64,000 nt of DNA from Tretioscincus oriximinensis (taxonomy: Eukaryota > Chordata > Lepidosauria > Squamata > Gymnophthalmidae), in the NCBI GenBank assembly GCA_022410635.1, contig JAJVDF010000135.1, forward strand, positions 855,230 through 919,229, read 5' to 3'. The translations under genes and the position numbers were made by a program. Shown here in pieces: positions 1 to 10,009 of this stretch (positions are counted from its first letter, which is position 1; each line of letters opens with the position of its first letter). A model generated the notes under the pieces. The model searched no databases. It was not told the origin of the DNA and saw nothing but the letters and a program-made list of their open reading frames with translations.

Positions 1-670
1 TTAAATGAATGTTGAACTAACTAGAACAGGTCCAACCTTCATTTTAAAGCTCAACAATGAAATGATTCCAAATTCCCAGGAAATGCCTCTCATTGTCATT
101 TTTATTTTGGAACTGTATAATTTAAAGATGCCTAGCATAAAACCTTCCATGGTAATCACAGCTTGCAACTTCCCAGGTAAAGCTGCTATAGGAAAGCTTT
201 CCAGCAATTGTACTGTTTGCTTTGGAGGAGGTGCGATTTGCAGGAATTCCATTTAGTAATTTAATAAACTTGGTAAATTTATCACACACAAAGTGCAAAA
301 TGCATTTATGAGTATATGATAGATGGCATGTGAATTTAATGAGTTGGATTCAGCACACCAAAGTCCACAGTCAATTAACCACCAAGCTGACTGCAGTTCA
401 TATTATTCCTTCTTAATACCTCGGTTCATTCAAACCTGGGACTAGGGAAGAAATAATTACAAACGTACATAAACGTGCATGCACATGTACACATGCACCA
501 TCATCGTATCTTTATGGACTGAAACGTAAAGCAGTACTTGGTCCAAGAAATAATATTCAGAAGACAAAGTTCAGATATAAGTTTTTATTCTAGATGTTTC
601 TGCTTTTCAGATTGGCTGTATCCCCATGAAGGATTTTTACTGGTATGATACTTAAATCAGGCTGAATTCA
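1..670. other. unassigned AT-rich non-coding DNA
   Basis: No gene or recognisable repeat seen. Overlapping 83-codon open frames exist on both strands across 1-256, but they mirror each other, have no domain and look like chance. Confidence 0.5.
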
Positions 671-677
671 CCCCATG

Positions 678-985
678 AGTTCATGCAGATTTGTTTGATT
701 ATATAGTGGACTTCTATAAAATCTGAAAAATGGCCTTCCATTGTGGGAAAATGGTAAATTTCCTGAGACTTCGAGGCTAGATGTAAAAGTTCATTGACTC
801 TCAGCTCACAGAGAAAGCTGTGAATTGTAGTAAAATCGGTGCAGCAATGACTTATGGGACATGTAATATCACAAGAATACAAAGAAACAGTAAACAACTT
901 GGAAAATTGATGGTAGGTGAGGCAGAATTGTTAATGTGTTTTTCTAGATTTAAAATAAATAACAAAACAGAACATGTTGTGGGGA
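678..985 (+). repeat. unnamed interspersed repeat, copy A
   Basis: This stretch matches two other places in the window: 13322-13830 in the opposite orientation and about 25960-26445 in the same orientation. Shared landmarks include 'tgtaaaagttcattg', 'tcagctcacagagaa', a 'gcagcaatg..ttatggg' block, and an upstream 'gattatatagtgg' block equivalent to 'gattcaacagtggg' in copy C. The copies are old, with many substitutions and indels. The family was not recognised; a non-autonomous DNA transposon or the end of a larger element is possible. Copy A lacks the upstream part seen in copies B and C. Confidence 0.6.
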
Positions 986-1001
986 GGCACCCTAAATCTT
1001 T

Positions 1002-1089
1002 GAATAGAGTCCTGTCATCTGCATGGTAATGCAAATTGGTAGGTGCCACCTGATAAGTTTGCATTACAAGGATGACAGGACCCTATTCC
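1002..1089. repeat. imperfect hairpin (foldback, MITE-like)
   Basis: The left arm starts 'gaatagagtcctgtcatc' and continues to 'taatgcaaat'. The reverse complement of the right arm reads 'gaatagggtcctgtcatc' and continues to 'taatgcaaac'. About 37 of 44 positions pair, with a very short loop near 'ggtgccacc'. It sits directly after unnamed repeat copy A. It could be a small foldback MITE or a structured remnant of that repeat. Confidence 0.7.
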
Positions 1090-1099
1090 AAGATTAATT

Positions 1100-1900
1100 C
1101 AGAGTAAGGCTAGTGCACAAGGATCTTAGTCTTGGGATCCCTTTGTCTTCAGGAACAACTGGTAGGGATGGGTTCATCATGGAAATCCTGAGCTGTCAAC
1201 AGCTGGACAATGAATTGCATTATAGAGTTTGCTCTGTTTGAGTTAAATTTTCCCAGCGAATCAATTAAATAAGTACTATTTTCTGGACAAGTGTCCTGTC
1301 ACTATTGTATCATTGTAATATGCTAAATGAAGCTTATTATTCTTTTCACAGATTTCAAGGGCAAAATTCCACATGGCAGATTCACAAGTCCAGCAAACTG
1401 CTGCTTTTACAATATTCCATTATGTGCCCCAGAGAAGCTGTGTTAGCACGCTCCTCCGCCTTAGTTTGAACTCAGAGCACGGACAGGAGATGTGACTCAA
1501 CTGACTATAAGGATAAATGTTTTGTCCTCTCTTTTGTAATCTCCAGTTCATGGCTCTGAATTCATTAGCTCTGAATTCAAATGGGCAGATGCATGCACAC
1601 GTTCGCAAGGTTTCAAGTTGGGTGAGTGTGTAGATCAACAGACTGAAATGCTTGCAGCTGTCAAACCAGAATACTGCTGAGATGCTATTAAGAAAGCACT
1701 GTTAGGACACTACTCAATATATCACAGTATGCATCATTTCCCCCACTGCCATACCTAGTATGTATATATTGATTTCTTTGTCCAACATGTTGGCAACCGT
1801 GTTAAGAAGTACTAGGCGGCCAAATACAATGTGAAAGTATGTCTGCAAGATGCCAGGTACTATACCATCCCTGCCATCTACACATAAGTGATTTCAGAGA
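1100..1900. other. unassigned non-coding DNA
   Basis: No gene or repeat recognised. Short open frames only, none with a family signature. Confidence 0.45.
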
Positions 1901-1904
1901 AATA

Positions 1905-1970
1905 GCCATGTTAGTCTAGTAGAAAGTCCTGCAAGGGGGCTAGTAGCACTTTAGAGATTAAGGGTGTGTT
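1905..1970. repeat. fragment of a reptile 'tagcacttt-agac/ttaac' repeat
   Basis: The piece 'gctagtagcactttagag' resembles the arm 'gtagcactttggagactaac' of the palindromic element at 37139-37266. Sequences of this type are common in reptile genomes; I did not identify the family name. Short and diverged. Confidence 0.4.
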
Positions 1971-2432
1971 CACACAACTATTTTATGCCTCAGTTATAGT
2001 GTCATTTTGAAAGTCACGTCACACGTGTTAAGCGTGAATGAGTAAAATTTCCACAATAAAAGCCATTTATTCCACAATAAACTATTGCTGGGATAATCAG
2101 GAATAATTGCGGAGAACGTCCAAAATCTCGCAGCCAACCTCCGTCACCTCGTAGCCAATTCCCTTCCTCTCCCGTGTGACCATTATTAGTGCGAGACATA
2201 GGAGGGGAGAGATAACAGGAGGAAGCGCTGCCTCCTTCGGCAGGGAAATCTCCCCGCCTTTTCCTAAGCCCAGGCTGCCCTCCGCCTCCTTTTGGGGGCT
2301 GCTGCCTGGAGATCGGCTCTGTAAAAAGAAAAGGAACAAAACCTCCTCCCCTCAGCCAATCTGCAGGGAATTCTGCTGAAGGAGGGGAGACGGCTGCATT
2401 CTGCTGGCCTCATCCATACGGAGCCTAGGTCA

Positions 2433-2493
2433 GGGTAACGTTTTGGGACAGAGCTTGGCCACCCACATGCCAAAATGTCCCAAAACATTACCC
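2433..2493. repeat. inverted repeat within the duplication
   Basis: Arms at 2433-2450 and 2476-2493 pair over 18 bases with one mismatch (gggtaaC/Tgttttgggaca). The same structure recurs at 2931-2991 in the second copy. Either a small palindromic MITE or part of one. Confidence 0.65.
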
Positions 2494-2600
2494 AGTAGAT
2501 ACATAGGAAGATAGAATGTCAGCCTTTGGGCAAAAATGCCCTTGTAAGCTGCTTTGAGTCTCTTTGAAAGGTGAGAAAAGCGGGGTATAAGAACCCAGTT
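2494..2600 (+). repeat. SINE 3' tail (tRNA-derived family)
   Basis: The pieces 'tgtaagctgctttgagtc', 'aaggtgagaaaagcgggg' and 'tataagaacccagttc' match, in opposite orientation, the better preserved SINE at 27670-28040. The tRNA-like head is absent; the inverted repeat at 2433-2493 adjoins the truncated side. A second, identical tail lies at 2992-3098. Confidence 0.65.
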
Positions 2601-2723
2601 CTTCTTCTTCTTCTCCCTCCTCCTCCTCCTCCTCCTCCTCTCCTTCTTCTCCTCTCCTCCTCCTCCTCCTCCTCCTCCTCCCTTCTTCTCCTCCTTCTCC
2701 TCCTCCTCCTCCTCCTCCTCCTC
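2601..2723 (+). repeat. (TTC/TCC)n microsatellite
   Basis: Polypyrimidine triplets directly follow the SINE tail, then a single n at 2724 precedes the duplicated block. Triplet-phase reading gives long poly-Leu or poly-Ser frames that are not genes. Confidence 0.9.
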
Positions 2724-2724
2724 N

Positions 2725-3114
2725 GCTGCCTCCTTCGGCAGGGAAATCTCCCCGCCTTTTCCTAAGCCCAGGCTGCCCTCCGCCTCCTTTTGGGGGCTGC
2801 TGCCTGGAGATCGGCTCTGTAAAAAGAAAAGGAACAAAACCTCCTCCCCTCAGCCAATCTGCAGGGAATTCTGCTGAAGGAGGGGAGACGGCTGCATTCT
2901 GCTGGCCTCATCCATACGGAGCCTAGGTCAGGGTAACGTTTTGGGACAGAGCTTGGCCACCCACATGCCAAAATGTCCCAAAACATTACCCAGTAGATAC
3001 ATAGGAAGATAGAATGTCAGCCTTTGGGCAAAAATGCCCTTGTAAGCTGCTTTGAGTCTCTTTGAAAGGTGAGAAAAGCGGGGTATAAGAACCCAGTTCT
3101 TCTTCTTCTTCTCC
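2725..3114. repeat. direct duplication, copy 2 (390 bp)
   Basis: Exact repeat of 2227-2616, beginning on the base after an n. Divergence begins only inside the microsatellite (ttctccc versus ttctcct). The n plus perfect identity suggests a gap-closing artefact or unresolved haplotypes; a very recent tandem duplication is the biological alternative. Confidence 0.9.
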
Positions 3115-3231
3115 TTCTTCTCCTTCTTCTCCTTCTTCTCCTTCTTCTCCTTCTTCTCCTTCTTCTTCTTCTTCTTCTCCTTCTTCTCCTCCTTCTCCTC
3201 CTCCTCCTCCTCCTCCTCCTCCTCCTCCTCA
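3099..3231 (+). repeat. (CTTCTTCTC)n / (CTC)n microsatellite
   Basis: Begins as TTC triplets, then a 9-base unit 'cttcttctc' repeated several times, then pure TCC triplets. Same tail position as in copy 1 but different length and internal pattern. Confidence 0.9.
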
Positions 3232-3624
3232 CCAGGCATTTAAACATTTCACAGACATTTATTACATCAATCCTTTATTCTGCAGTTCTAAGGCAAGCAA
3301 TTACATTAAAGTAATTAATCCAACCAAAATCCCAGGTTTTATTAAACCTAACCCTGAATAATCATAATTGACTGTGACTGCATGGTTCTCGACAAGGGAA
3401 TATAAGAGGTTTTGCTTCTTATGTATTTCAATGCTGCTTAACTTCCACGATTGGTCAGAATCAGTGAAATGTAGTCTAAATACTGAGAGTTGCATTACAC
3501 ATTTTGTTATTTATGTTCATTGCTTGGTCATTCACATACTAGTACCTTACAATTGCCTGACCAGGTATGGGAATACAGTAATGTCATCTTTTATTCTTTT
3601 TTATCTTAACATTCCCTTGAATAT
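3232..3624. other. unassigned non-coding DNA
   Basis: No gene or repeat recognised between the microsatellite and the LTR's target-site duplication. Confidence 0.45.
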
Positions 3625-3629
3625 ATGAG

Positions 3630-4361
3630 TGTGGCGACCCCTACCTGAGGGCCCTACTATTCGATGACCCTCACAGTCAGGGGTGCCACAATATCCACCC
3701 TGTTGCCCAAGCCAGCACCCACGACTGCTTGGAGCAACAGTACTATCCTCAGGCCTACACAAGGCCTCAGTGTTTACCTCAGGATGAGGGCTTTATTCAC
3801 AGCCCCCACCAGTAGCGTGCTTAATTTTGTGGTTACAGAAATAAANAAAGAGATGTTTGAACTGCAACAAATAACAAGTTTATTATTTACAAACAAGGAG
3901 TAGAAGAAAGATTAGAATAATAAAGCTTCGGCTTTTATCAAGTAAGCCTGACTCAAGCACACACACCAAGCAAGAGCAACATTAGTTTCCAGATCCATAA
4001 AGAGACAGGCCCTGTGTCACTTTATTTGTTCCAGCCCCAAGTCAAGGCTCAGCTTTGACTTCTCCAGGCTACCATACACTTCCACCCCCTCCCTCTGAGG
4101 CAGATCGGAAGCGAACCCCTCTGTCCACTTGCTACACCACAAGTCTCCGACAGAAAGGCCTCTAGCCCTGGTCAGCTTCCCTTTTAACCGCTCACCAGCT
4201 GGCTACTCGAGGCCCCATTGGCTGGCTCCTCCAGCCATGCCCCCTCCCAAACAGGGAACCAGGAAGCCACGCCCCTGCCCAGGCCTGCTCTTCCCCCCTC
4301 CCTCTGGGATATCTGCTAAGTTTATAAAAGAAACACAAACCTCAAAATGGAGGACGCCGCA
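3630..4361 (-). mobile_element. solo LTR of an LTR retrotransposon, with TSD ATGAG
   Basis: The element begins TGTGGCG and ends CGCCGCA, an imperfect terminal inverted repeat of the TG...CA type. It is flanked by the same five bases, ATGAG, at 3625-3629 and 4362-4366. Read on the minus strand it has a CCAAT motif near 4216, a TATA-like 'ttttataaac' near 4325 and AATAAA at 3879-3884, in promoter-then-polyadenylation order. No internal gag/pol sequence flanks it, so it is a solo LTR left by LTR-LTR recombination. Whether it is Gypsy-type or ERV-type cannot be settled without a library match. One n at 3846. Confidence 0.85.
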
Positions 4362-4369
4362 ATGAGGCA

Positions 4370-5515
4370 TAACGGATAGAGTAAAAACAAGCAGATGGAA
4401 AGTCAGTTTTGCTGAGGGAAAAAAAATTAAGCACAGCCATAGGTTGGGGGAGGAAGGAATTGTCAGTCACTTTAATCATTTTATAGCCATAGGCATTTAC
4501 AGTGCCTTTTTTATAGTTTCGTTATGATTCATCTGACATTAAGCACCTGTCCTGTGATAACAGGAGACGCAAAATCTAATTTTAGAGCCACTCTTGGGAT
4601 CTGATTTGGAGGGTGCTGCTGCATAAATAGATGCATGTTGGCTGCGCTCAGTGAGACCTAACAGTTCAGGAAATTAAAGGATGAACATTTGATTTCGGAT
4701 GCTGCCTTCTTACATGCAAAATGTGATTCAAGGATCAGAGCAGCTCTTCAGATGAGCAATCTGCAGCTGATGACATTTAAAATGGAGAAATATATTCTCC
4801 ATCAGTTTGTTTGCTTTTGCACATTGTCATTATAGTTTGGGAATTTGTATGCAAGTGCACCAAATCGACATATATCCTTCTCTTCCTTACCCTGAAAAAA
4901 GTTCCAGAGTCCTTCTTTAGTATACACCCCTAAGATGTGGCTTTTCCTCCAATGGGCCCTTCTGCATGACATATTGTCCTGTGATAAGAAAGGGTCTATT
5001 GGCCTCCCTTCCATGTGCTAGTGTAGATTATGGGAGGGCCTGCCTTAGTATGTGCCATCCACACAAGATGGAATATGGACCAGGCTAAAGGAACCAAAGT
5101 GATTCCCTAGCAGAGTTTATTAATGGCTCTTGACATCAGTGCCTTCCAATGGGCTGGTGCGAATATACAGAACATGGAAGCATGTTGGCAGTATGCCTCC
5201 ATTGTCAGATATGCTACAGAGAACTGTTTTTTGCCCAGAGGGTTACACTACTAAAAAGCACTCCTAAGAGCTCCAAAAGTCACAAGCTTTCATTTCTGGC
5301 CTTCAGGGCATTCAGAGGCCCAACAACAAAACAAAGGGTTAGCATGAAAATGTACAGTCCCAATGTAGACAGTTTTTTAAAAAACAAGAAGCAACTCATC
5401 CCAGCTTGAAACAGGCTTTGTAGCCTAGGATGAGGCTGAAGAGCAAAGCAAATGCAAATGCATCCTGTTCTTGTTTTGCATAATTGCCTAAAGTATTACA
5501 GTGGCAACTTTGCTT
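4370..5515. other. unassigned non-coding DNA
   Basis: Nothing recognised. Open frames are short and lack family features. Confidence 0.45.
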
Positions 5516-5521
5516 GTCAAA

Positions 5522-5640
5522 GGTACTGTTCCAAGACATACTTTAATCCATCTTCTGTCCTGAAGAACTGTTTTTTCCCAAGCTTTAGCCCAGTTCTTCA
5601 GGACTAAAGATGGATTAAAAGCATGTATCAGAACAGCACC
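5522..5640. mobile_element. foldback MITE, family M1, copy 1
   Basis: The arms are about 50 bases each. The left arm reads ggtactgtt...ctttaatccatc...tcctgaagaactg; the reverse complement of the right arm reads ggtgctgtt...ttttaatccatc...tcctgaagaactg. The same unit recurs at 26536-26664 and, partly, at 30375-30467. No coding capacity. The superfamily is unknown because no clean target-site duplication is visible. Confidence 0.75.
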
Positions 5641-5682
5641 ATAGTGAGGGGCTGTCTTCAAGAGCAAAATAACAATGTTCCA

Positions 5683-6060
5683 TCAGATCATATATGCACT
5701 ACCAATCTCTGCACAATTGAAAATCGGTGTTCCTTGAGAATTCATGGATCCTACTAGACAAATCTCATCAACCACATCAGGCCCACCAGCCATCCCTGAG
5801 CCACAACAGGACAGCTCACAACTTTCAATCATCTCCATGCCTGGTATCAAAACAGATGACAGCAATGGAGGAGACAAATTTCCAGGAATGTTTTCTGCCT
5901 TATACGGTTGTCTGTTGGACCAATATTTAAACCTTGTAGCATCTGCTGAGTGGGCCCTATCACGAAAGATAATGCTCAAGAGATAACCTGATTGAAAAAA
6001 ATCAAAATTACGCATGATGTTGAAAAGTTGGATAGAGAAAAACCTTTTCTTTTGCACAAT
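5683..6060. other. unrecognised stretch with a 124-codon open frame
   Basis: A minus-strand open frame covers this stretch. It shows no domain, no clear splice signals and no homology I can recall. The end near 6010-6055 (ttgaaaagttggatagag) weakly resembles the CR1 segment at 7740-7780, so decayed repeat is likelier than a gene. Confidence 0.3.
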
Positions 6061-6229
6061 AAAACCAAACCTATGTGCAGGAGAGCTAGGACTTCCAAAG
6101 GAACCTTTTTTTGCCTAGGGGACCATTAATCTATGGCAGAGTGTCCAAACGTGAGACCTCAAGATATTTCTTAAATATATCTCTAGGGTTGCCATAATCA
6201 AAGTGTCCAAAACCAGGACCTACACATGG

Positions 6230-6258
6230 ACACACGCGTGCACACACACACACACACA
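6230..6258. repeat. (CA)n microsatellite
   Basis: About fourteen CA dinucleotides with two interruptions (cgcg). Confidence 0.9.
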
Positions 6259-6287
6259 GAGCAAAGGAGGTGTGCTCTGCCTTATAG

Positions 6288-6560
6288 TGTCAGGGTTGTG
6301 AAAGGGTTAACTTTTTCTGCTTACGTTTTCCTTGTATTCTTCCAGTGATTTGCACGCCAGCCAGCTGCTTTATCTATTGGCTGAAAATCCAATCATGGGG
6401 TGGAGCAAGGAAAGGGCTATATTAACAGCCAACAACTGCTGTACCTCAATTTCCATCCTTTGATTGATTAGTGTCTCAATGCTGAAATAATTATTGACTT
6501 CTGCCAAATAAACTTACTGTTGACAGAAGAACCTTGCCGCTTGTCTCTTCTTGCTCAAAC
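6288..6560 (+). mobile_element. possible solo LTR (no TSD found)
   Basis: Begins tgtcagggttg and ends ...gctcaaaca. Contains an attgg/CCAAT pair near 6378-6391, a TATA-like 'gctatattaac' near 6416 and AATAAA near 6509, in LTR order and spacing. I could not find a 4-6 base target duplication at these ends, so the boundaries or the call may be wrong. Confidence 0.4.
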
Positions 6561-6956
6561 ATTCATTAAAAGCTAATATATAGCAACTGCCAAACCCTGC
6601 CTCCTGCAAGAGGAGCAGCTACGACATGCTCCAAGGGTCTTTCCAGGACCCAGGAAGCTTTTGGAGTGCAGCTGACCTGCTTGTGCTGCCATCAACCCCG
6701 TCCTGCAATTCCCCTTTGCCTTATGCATCGGGGAATTTTCAAATCCGGGATTTTTACTTAACTTTACAAAACTCAGATGCAACAATATTCTTGTCCCCAA
6801 ATCCATGACATTTCCAGCTTTCTGGGACGTATGGCACCCCTATATTTCCCATTTGACTTACTAAACCTAATGGAATGCTGGGTTTGTAGTTCAAGAAATC
6901 TGGTGGGCTACCAGTTGAACACCCCTGGATCTCTGACATTTACTACCAGATGAGGC

Positions 6957-7045
6957 TAGGGCAGCAACTATGTTACATAGCTTTAAAAAAGAAATAGACA
7001 AATTAAAAGGTATCAAGTGAATCAGTGTTACCAGATTGGATGTCT
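6957..7045 (+). repeat. possible CR1/L3 fragment
   Basis: The piece 'agctttaaaaaagaaatagacaaatt' at about 6980-7005 resembles the CR1/L3 'ggctttaaaa..attagacaaattcatgg' region. Short and decayed. Confidence 0.35.
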
Positions 7046-7394
7046 GGATTATACTATTTTTAACTCTGCAGTAGAATGAAGGAAAAGACTTATGATTGTA
7101 CTCAAAGAAAAAAGACTGTCGTAACAGAGGGAGGTTCTGATTGCATAAAAATGCCACAGGTATATGACAGATGATTTCCAAGGTTGTATCCAAAGGGAAN
7201 ACAAATCTGAAATGGATAAATTGGTGACAACATGATGAGATGTGCAAGAGAGTTCAAAGACTCACAAAATAGTTCTTGAACAAGGTACCTTTCTTCATCT
7301 CTTAATATGTGTTAGTAAGTATTCTGCTTTTTCAGCTTGATCATATGTTTATCTTGCCCACATTTTTGTGTCTTATGAAAGCCCCTGATAATGA

Positions 7395-8150
7395 ACACTC
7401 TTGGACTGTTGGTGGATAGTTCAATGAAGGTGTCATCCCAGTGTGCTACGGCAGCAAAAAAAGCAAATTCAGTGTTAGGGATAATTAGGAAAGGAATCAA
7501 AAACAAACCAGCAAGTGTTGTTTTGCCTCTTTATAAATCTTGATAAGGCCACATTTGGAATGCTATATATATTTCTGATCAAGACACTTAAAAAAGAATA
7601 TTGTGGAACTGGAGAAGGTGTAGAAAAGGGCAGCAAGAATGATTCAAAGGTCTGGAGCATCTCCCTTATGCAATCCAACTGCAATGTCTGGGCCTCTTCA
7701 GCTTTGCAAGACGGCATTTGAGAGGTGTATAAAATCATGCACAGGTGGATAAGGTGAATAGAGAAAAAATATTTTCTTTATCACACAATGCTAGGACCAG
7801 GAGGCATTCCTTGAAACTGATGGACAGACAAAGGAAAGTATGTTTTCACCAAGAGAGTCATTGGCCTTTACAATTTAATTCCAGAAGAAGCCTGGATAGC
7901 TTTAAGAAAGACAAGTTCATGGACCCCAAATGTATAAACAACTACAATGAAGGATGTCTTGCCATGGCCTCCAAGATGGAGCATCAGGCAGTATTCTTGA
8001 AATACCATTTACAGGGTGTGTGGAGTACAGGTGAAGGTTTTGCCTTCTTCCGTTTCCGACTGCCCAGGTGCAATTGGTGGGCAACTGTGTGAGGTAAAAT
8101 GCTGGACTAGATGGACCCCAGAGACATTCATATTGTTCCAGAGGAACACA
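7395..8150 (+). pseudogene. CR1/L3-type LINE, 3' part of ORF2 and 3' UTR
   Basis: Translating across frames gives the C-terminal ORF2 region of this LINE group: an 'FNEG'-like segment, 'LIRPHLE' (about 7540), 'RMIQRS' (about 7640), then the 3' UTR block 'ctgcccaggtgcaattggtgggc' and 'aatgctggactagatgga' near 8050-8115. The same 3' block recurs at 17080, 18510, 55105 and 63530. Stops and frameshifts throughout; the catalytic reverse-transcriptase core is missing, consistent with 5' truncation during target-primed reverse transcription. It is non-functional. Confidence 0.85.
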
Positions 8151-8159
8151 GCACAGAAG

Positions 8160-9620
8160 TGATTATGCTAGGAAATGAAGAAATGGAGGAGAGTAAAATT
8201 TGTGCTTGCAGAAGAAAAGAAAGGTTTATTTCTGAACCATTACATCATATGTTTAAGGTAGAAAATTAAGCAAAGCTAATTTGTTTTTGGTTGCATTTAA
8301 GAGGGAATATTCCACTATGTCTGACTAAACAGCATCATGAATTGAAGAAATTCATCTGCTTATTATAAGAAGACCCATCTATAATAATTCAGTCCTTAAC
8401 ATTTTACACTTAGCTAGGTCTTAGCATTGCATGCAAAGAGATTTTTAAGCTATTTCAAAGCTCAGCTGAGTATTTTTGCTTATGCAGGCTTAGCCTTTGG
8501 GTGCTAACAAATAACAGCTGTTGGGGAATAACTAAGGAAGACAGCTGGTGCCTTCGTATTCTAATATAGGTTTCCTGTGGTCATTTGGCTGGTACTGTGG
8601 GAAAGACAATGGGTCTGGTCAACCTGTAGAGCTAATGTGATGCTCATAAGAGTCACTGCATATAGTTCAGCTGCAATGATAGTATGAGTATTTGAACTAA
8701 TCTGTGAATGTGTAAATTCTACAGAAATGTTTCCAGTGTGGCCCAAGTCTCAGTTGCTGATTTTGAAGATTTCATTCTTAGATTTCACTATTTTTTTATT
8801 GAGTCTTTCTGGCAGTGTACCCACTTCAAGATCCACTTTTGTGCATGGTGTTGCAAAGGTTCACGATGTTATATCCAACCTTTGGGGTGTCCTTTCAATT
8901 TGCCTTTCGTAGCCCAGAATACAGACAGTATCCTGTACTGTCAATAGGCCAGGATACAGACAGTATCCCATGAACGTTACTCCTTTGAAATGGCTCTATG
9001 TCCTGGTAATTCGCTCAGTCTAAATGGAGAAGGAGCACACTTCTCCACACTAATGTACACAAGGTTGCCCCAGGTTTCTCCATAGGCTGGGACAACTTGC
9101 AGACAAGAACATTGTCTTTTTCTTATCTATTCAAAATCCCCCTTTGCATGCTATCTTGAATATTAGGAATGAAAAAAGACTGATGTCCCATTTCCAAATG
9201 GACTGTCAGCCTTATAACATGCACCTGGAAAAGAGAAAGCATCAGTTCAAATATTTGGAATTAGTAACCATTAGCAGCATGGTAATCAATGAATACCTCA
9301 AAATGAGGTACAATTCACCATCAAAACTGGAGGTACAGCATTTTATAAAACAACAAAACCTGCCTAAATAAACCCTTCCAGAAGGAAACAAAGCCAGGAG
9401 TCAAAGCTGTGTCACTCAGCACTGGTTGCATTCATTTTTGTTTACTCCAAACAAAAAATGAGGTGCCCATGCACCAATCACAGAGCTACACGAGGTTTGA
9501 TGGGAATTCCCTTAAAAACATAGCAAATGCAGAGAAATATATTTCATGTTTATTCTGCACTAGCTACAGTTTTCCCATAATGAGTGCCCATCCATGCAGT
9601 TTGACCCACTACAGATTAGG
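8160..9620. other. mostly unassigned non-coding DNA
   Basis: No gene seen. It holds a short direct repeat: 'gcccagaatacagacagta' (8912) recurs as 'ggccaggatacagacagta' (8947), 35 bases apart. Confidence 0.45.
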
Positions 9621-9781
9621 GCAGACCACTCGATGGGGGCAGGGATGAAAATCTCGCCTTGACCAATGGTATTCACCCATGCTCAGGGGGAGCAGTTGAG
9701 AAGGGAGTCCTTGACAGATTCAGATTATGCTTGTGCTGTTCGAAGAAAGGCTTGAGGCTGAACAGTTGGCTTTGGAGGGGA

Positions 9782-10001
9782 GTGTTCTGGGCTCCAAGGA
9801 AGCCCATGGCATCTCCAAGCATCAAAAAAACCCATTGTCCATGGAAATCCCAGGGATCTCCTTCTGTTGCTGATGTCAGTTTTGACAGCAGTCTAAATTT
9901 TCCTGTCAGTGCTACTGTCAAAGAGATTGGTTGGATCTCCATGGCCACTGGGACTGGTCAATGCTTGGGGGTACCATGGGCTTCCTGGCTACCCAGAACA
10001 C
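9782..10001. repeat. 220-bp imperfect palindrome (foldback element)
   Basis: The left arm starts gtgttctggg..ccaaggaagcccatgg..ccatggaaatcc. The reverse complement of 9925-10001 reads gtgttctggg..ccaggaagcccatgg..ccatggagatcc. The centre ('gacagcagtctaaattttcc') is also partly self-complementary. The palindrome explains open frames of 91-180 codons on both strands here. Likely a MITE or an inverted duplication; not a gene. Confidence 0.65.
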
Positions 10002-10009
10002 CATGTCAA

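Larger units (their letters stand above)
2227..2616. repeat. direct duplication, copy 1 (390 bp)
   Basis: By eye this block is identical base for base to 2725-3114 (offset 498). It contains a CpG-richer stretch, an inverted repeat at 2433-2493 (arms 'gggtaacgttttgggaca' and its near complement), and from about 2494 a SINE-like 3' tail ending 'gtataagaacccagttc' followed by a TTC/TCC microsatellite. The perfect identity contrasts with the heavy decay of every other repeat in the window. Confidence 0.9.

Noticed and set aside
2571..3314. Long poly-Leu, poly-Ser, poly-Arg and poly-Glu open frames
   Set aside because: They are translations of triplet microsatellites following a SINE tail, present in all phases without stops; no gene signal.
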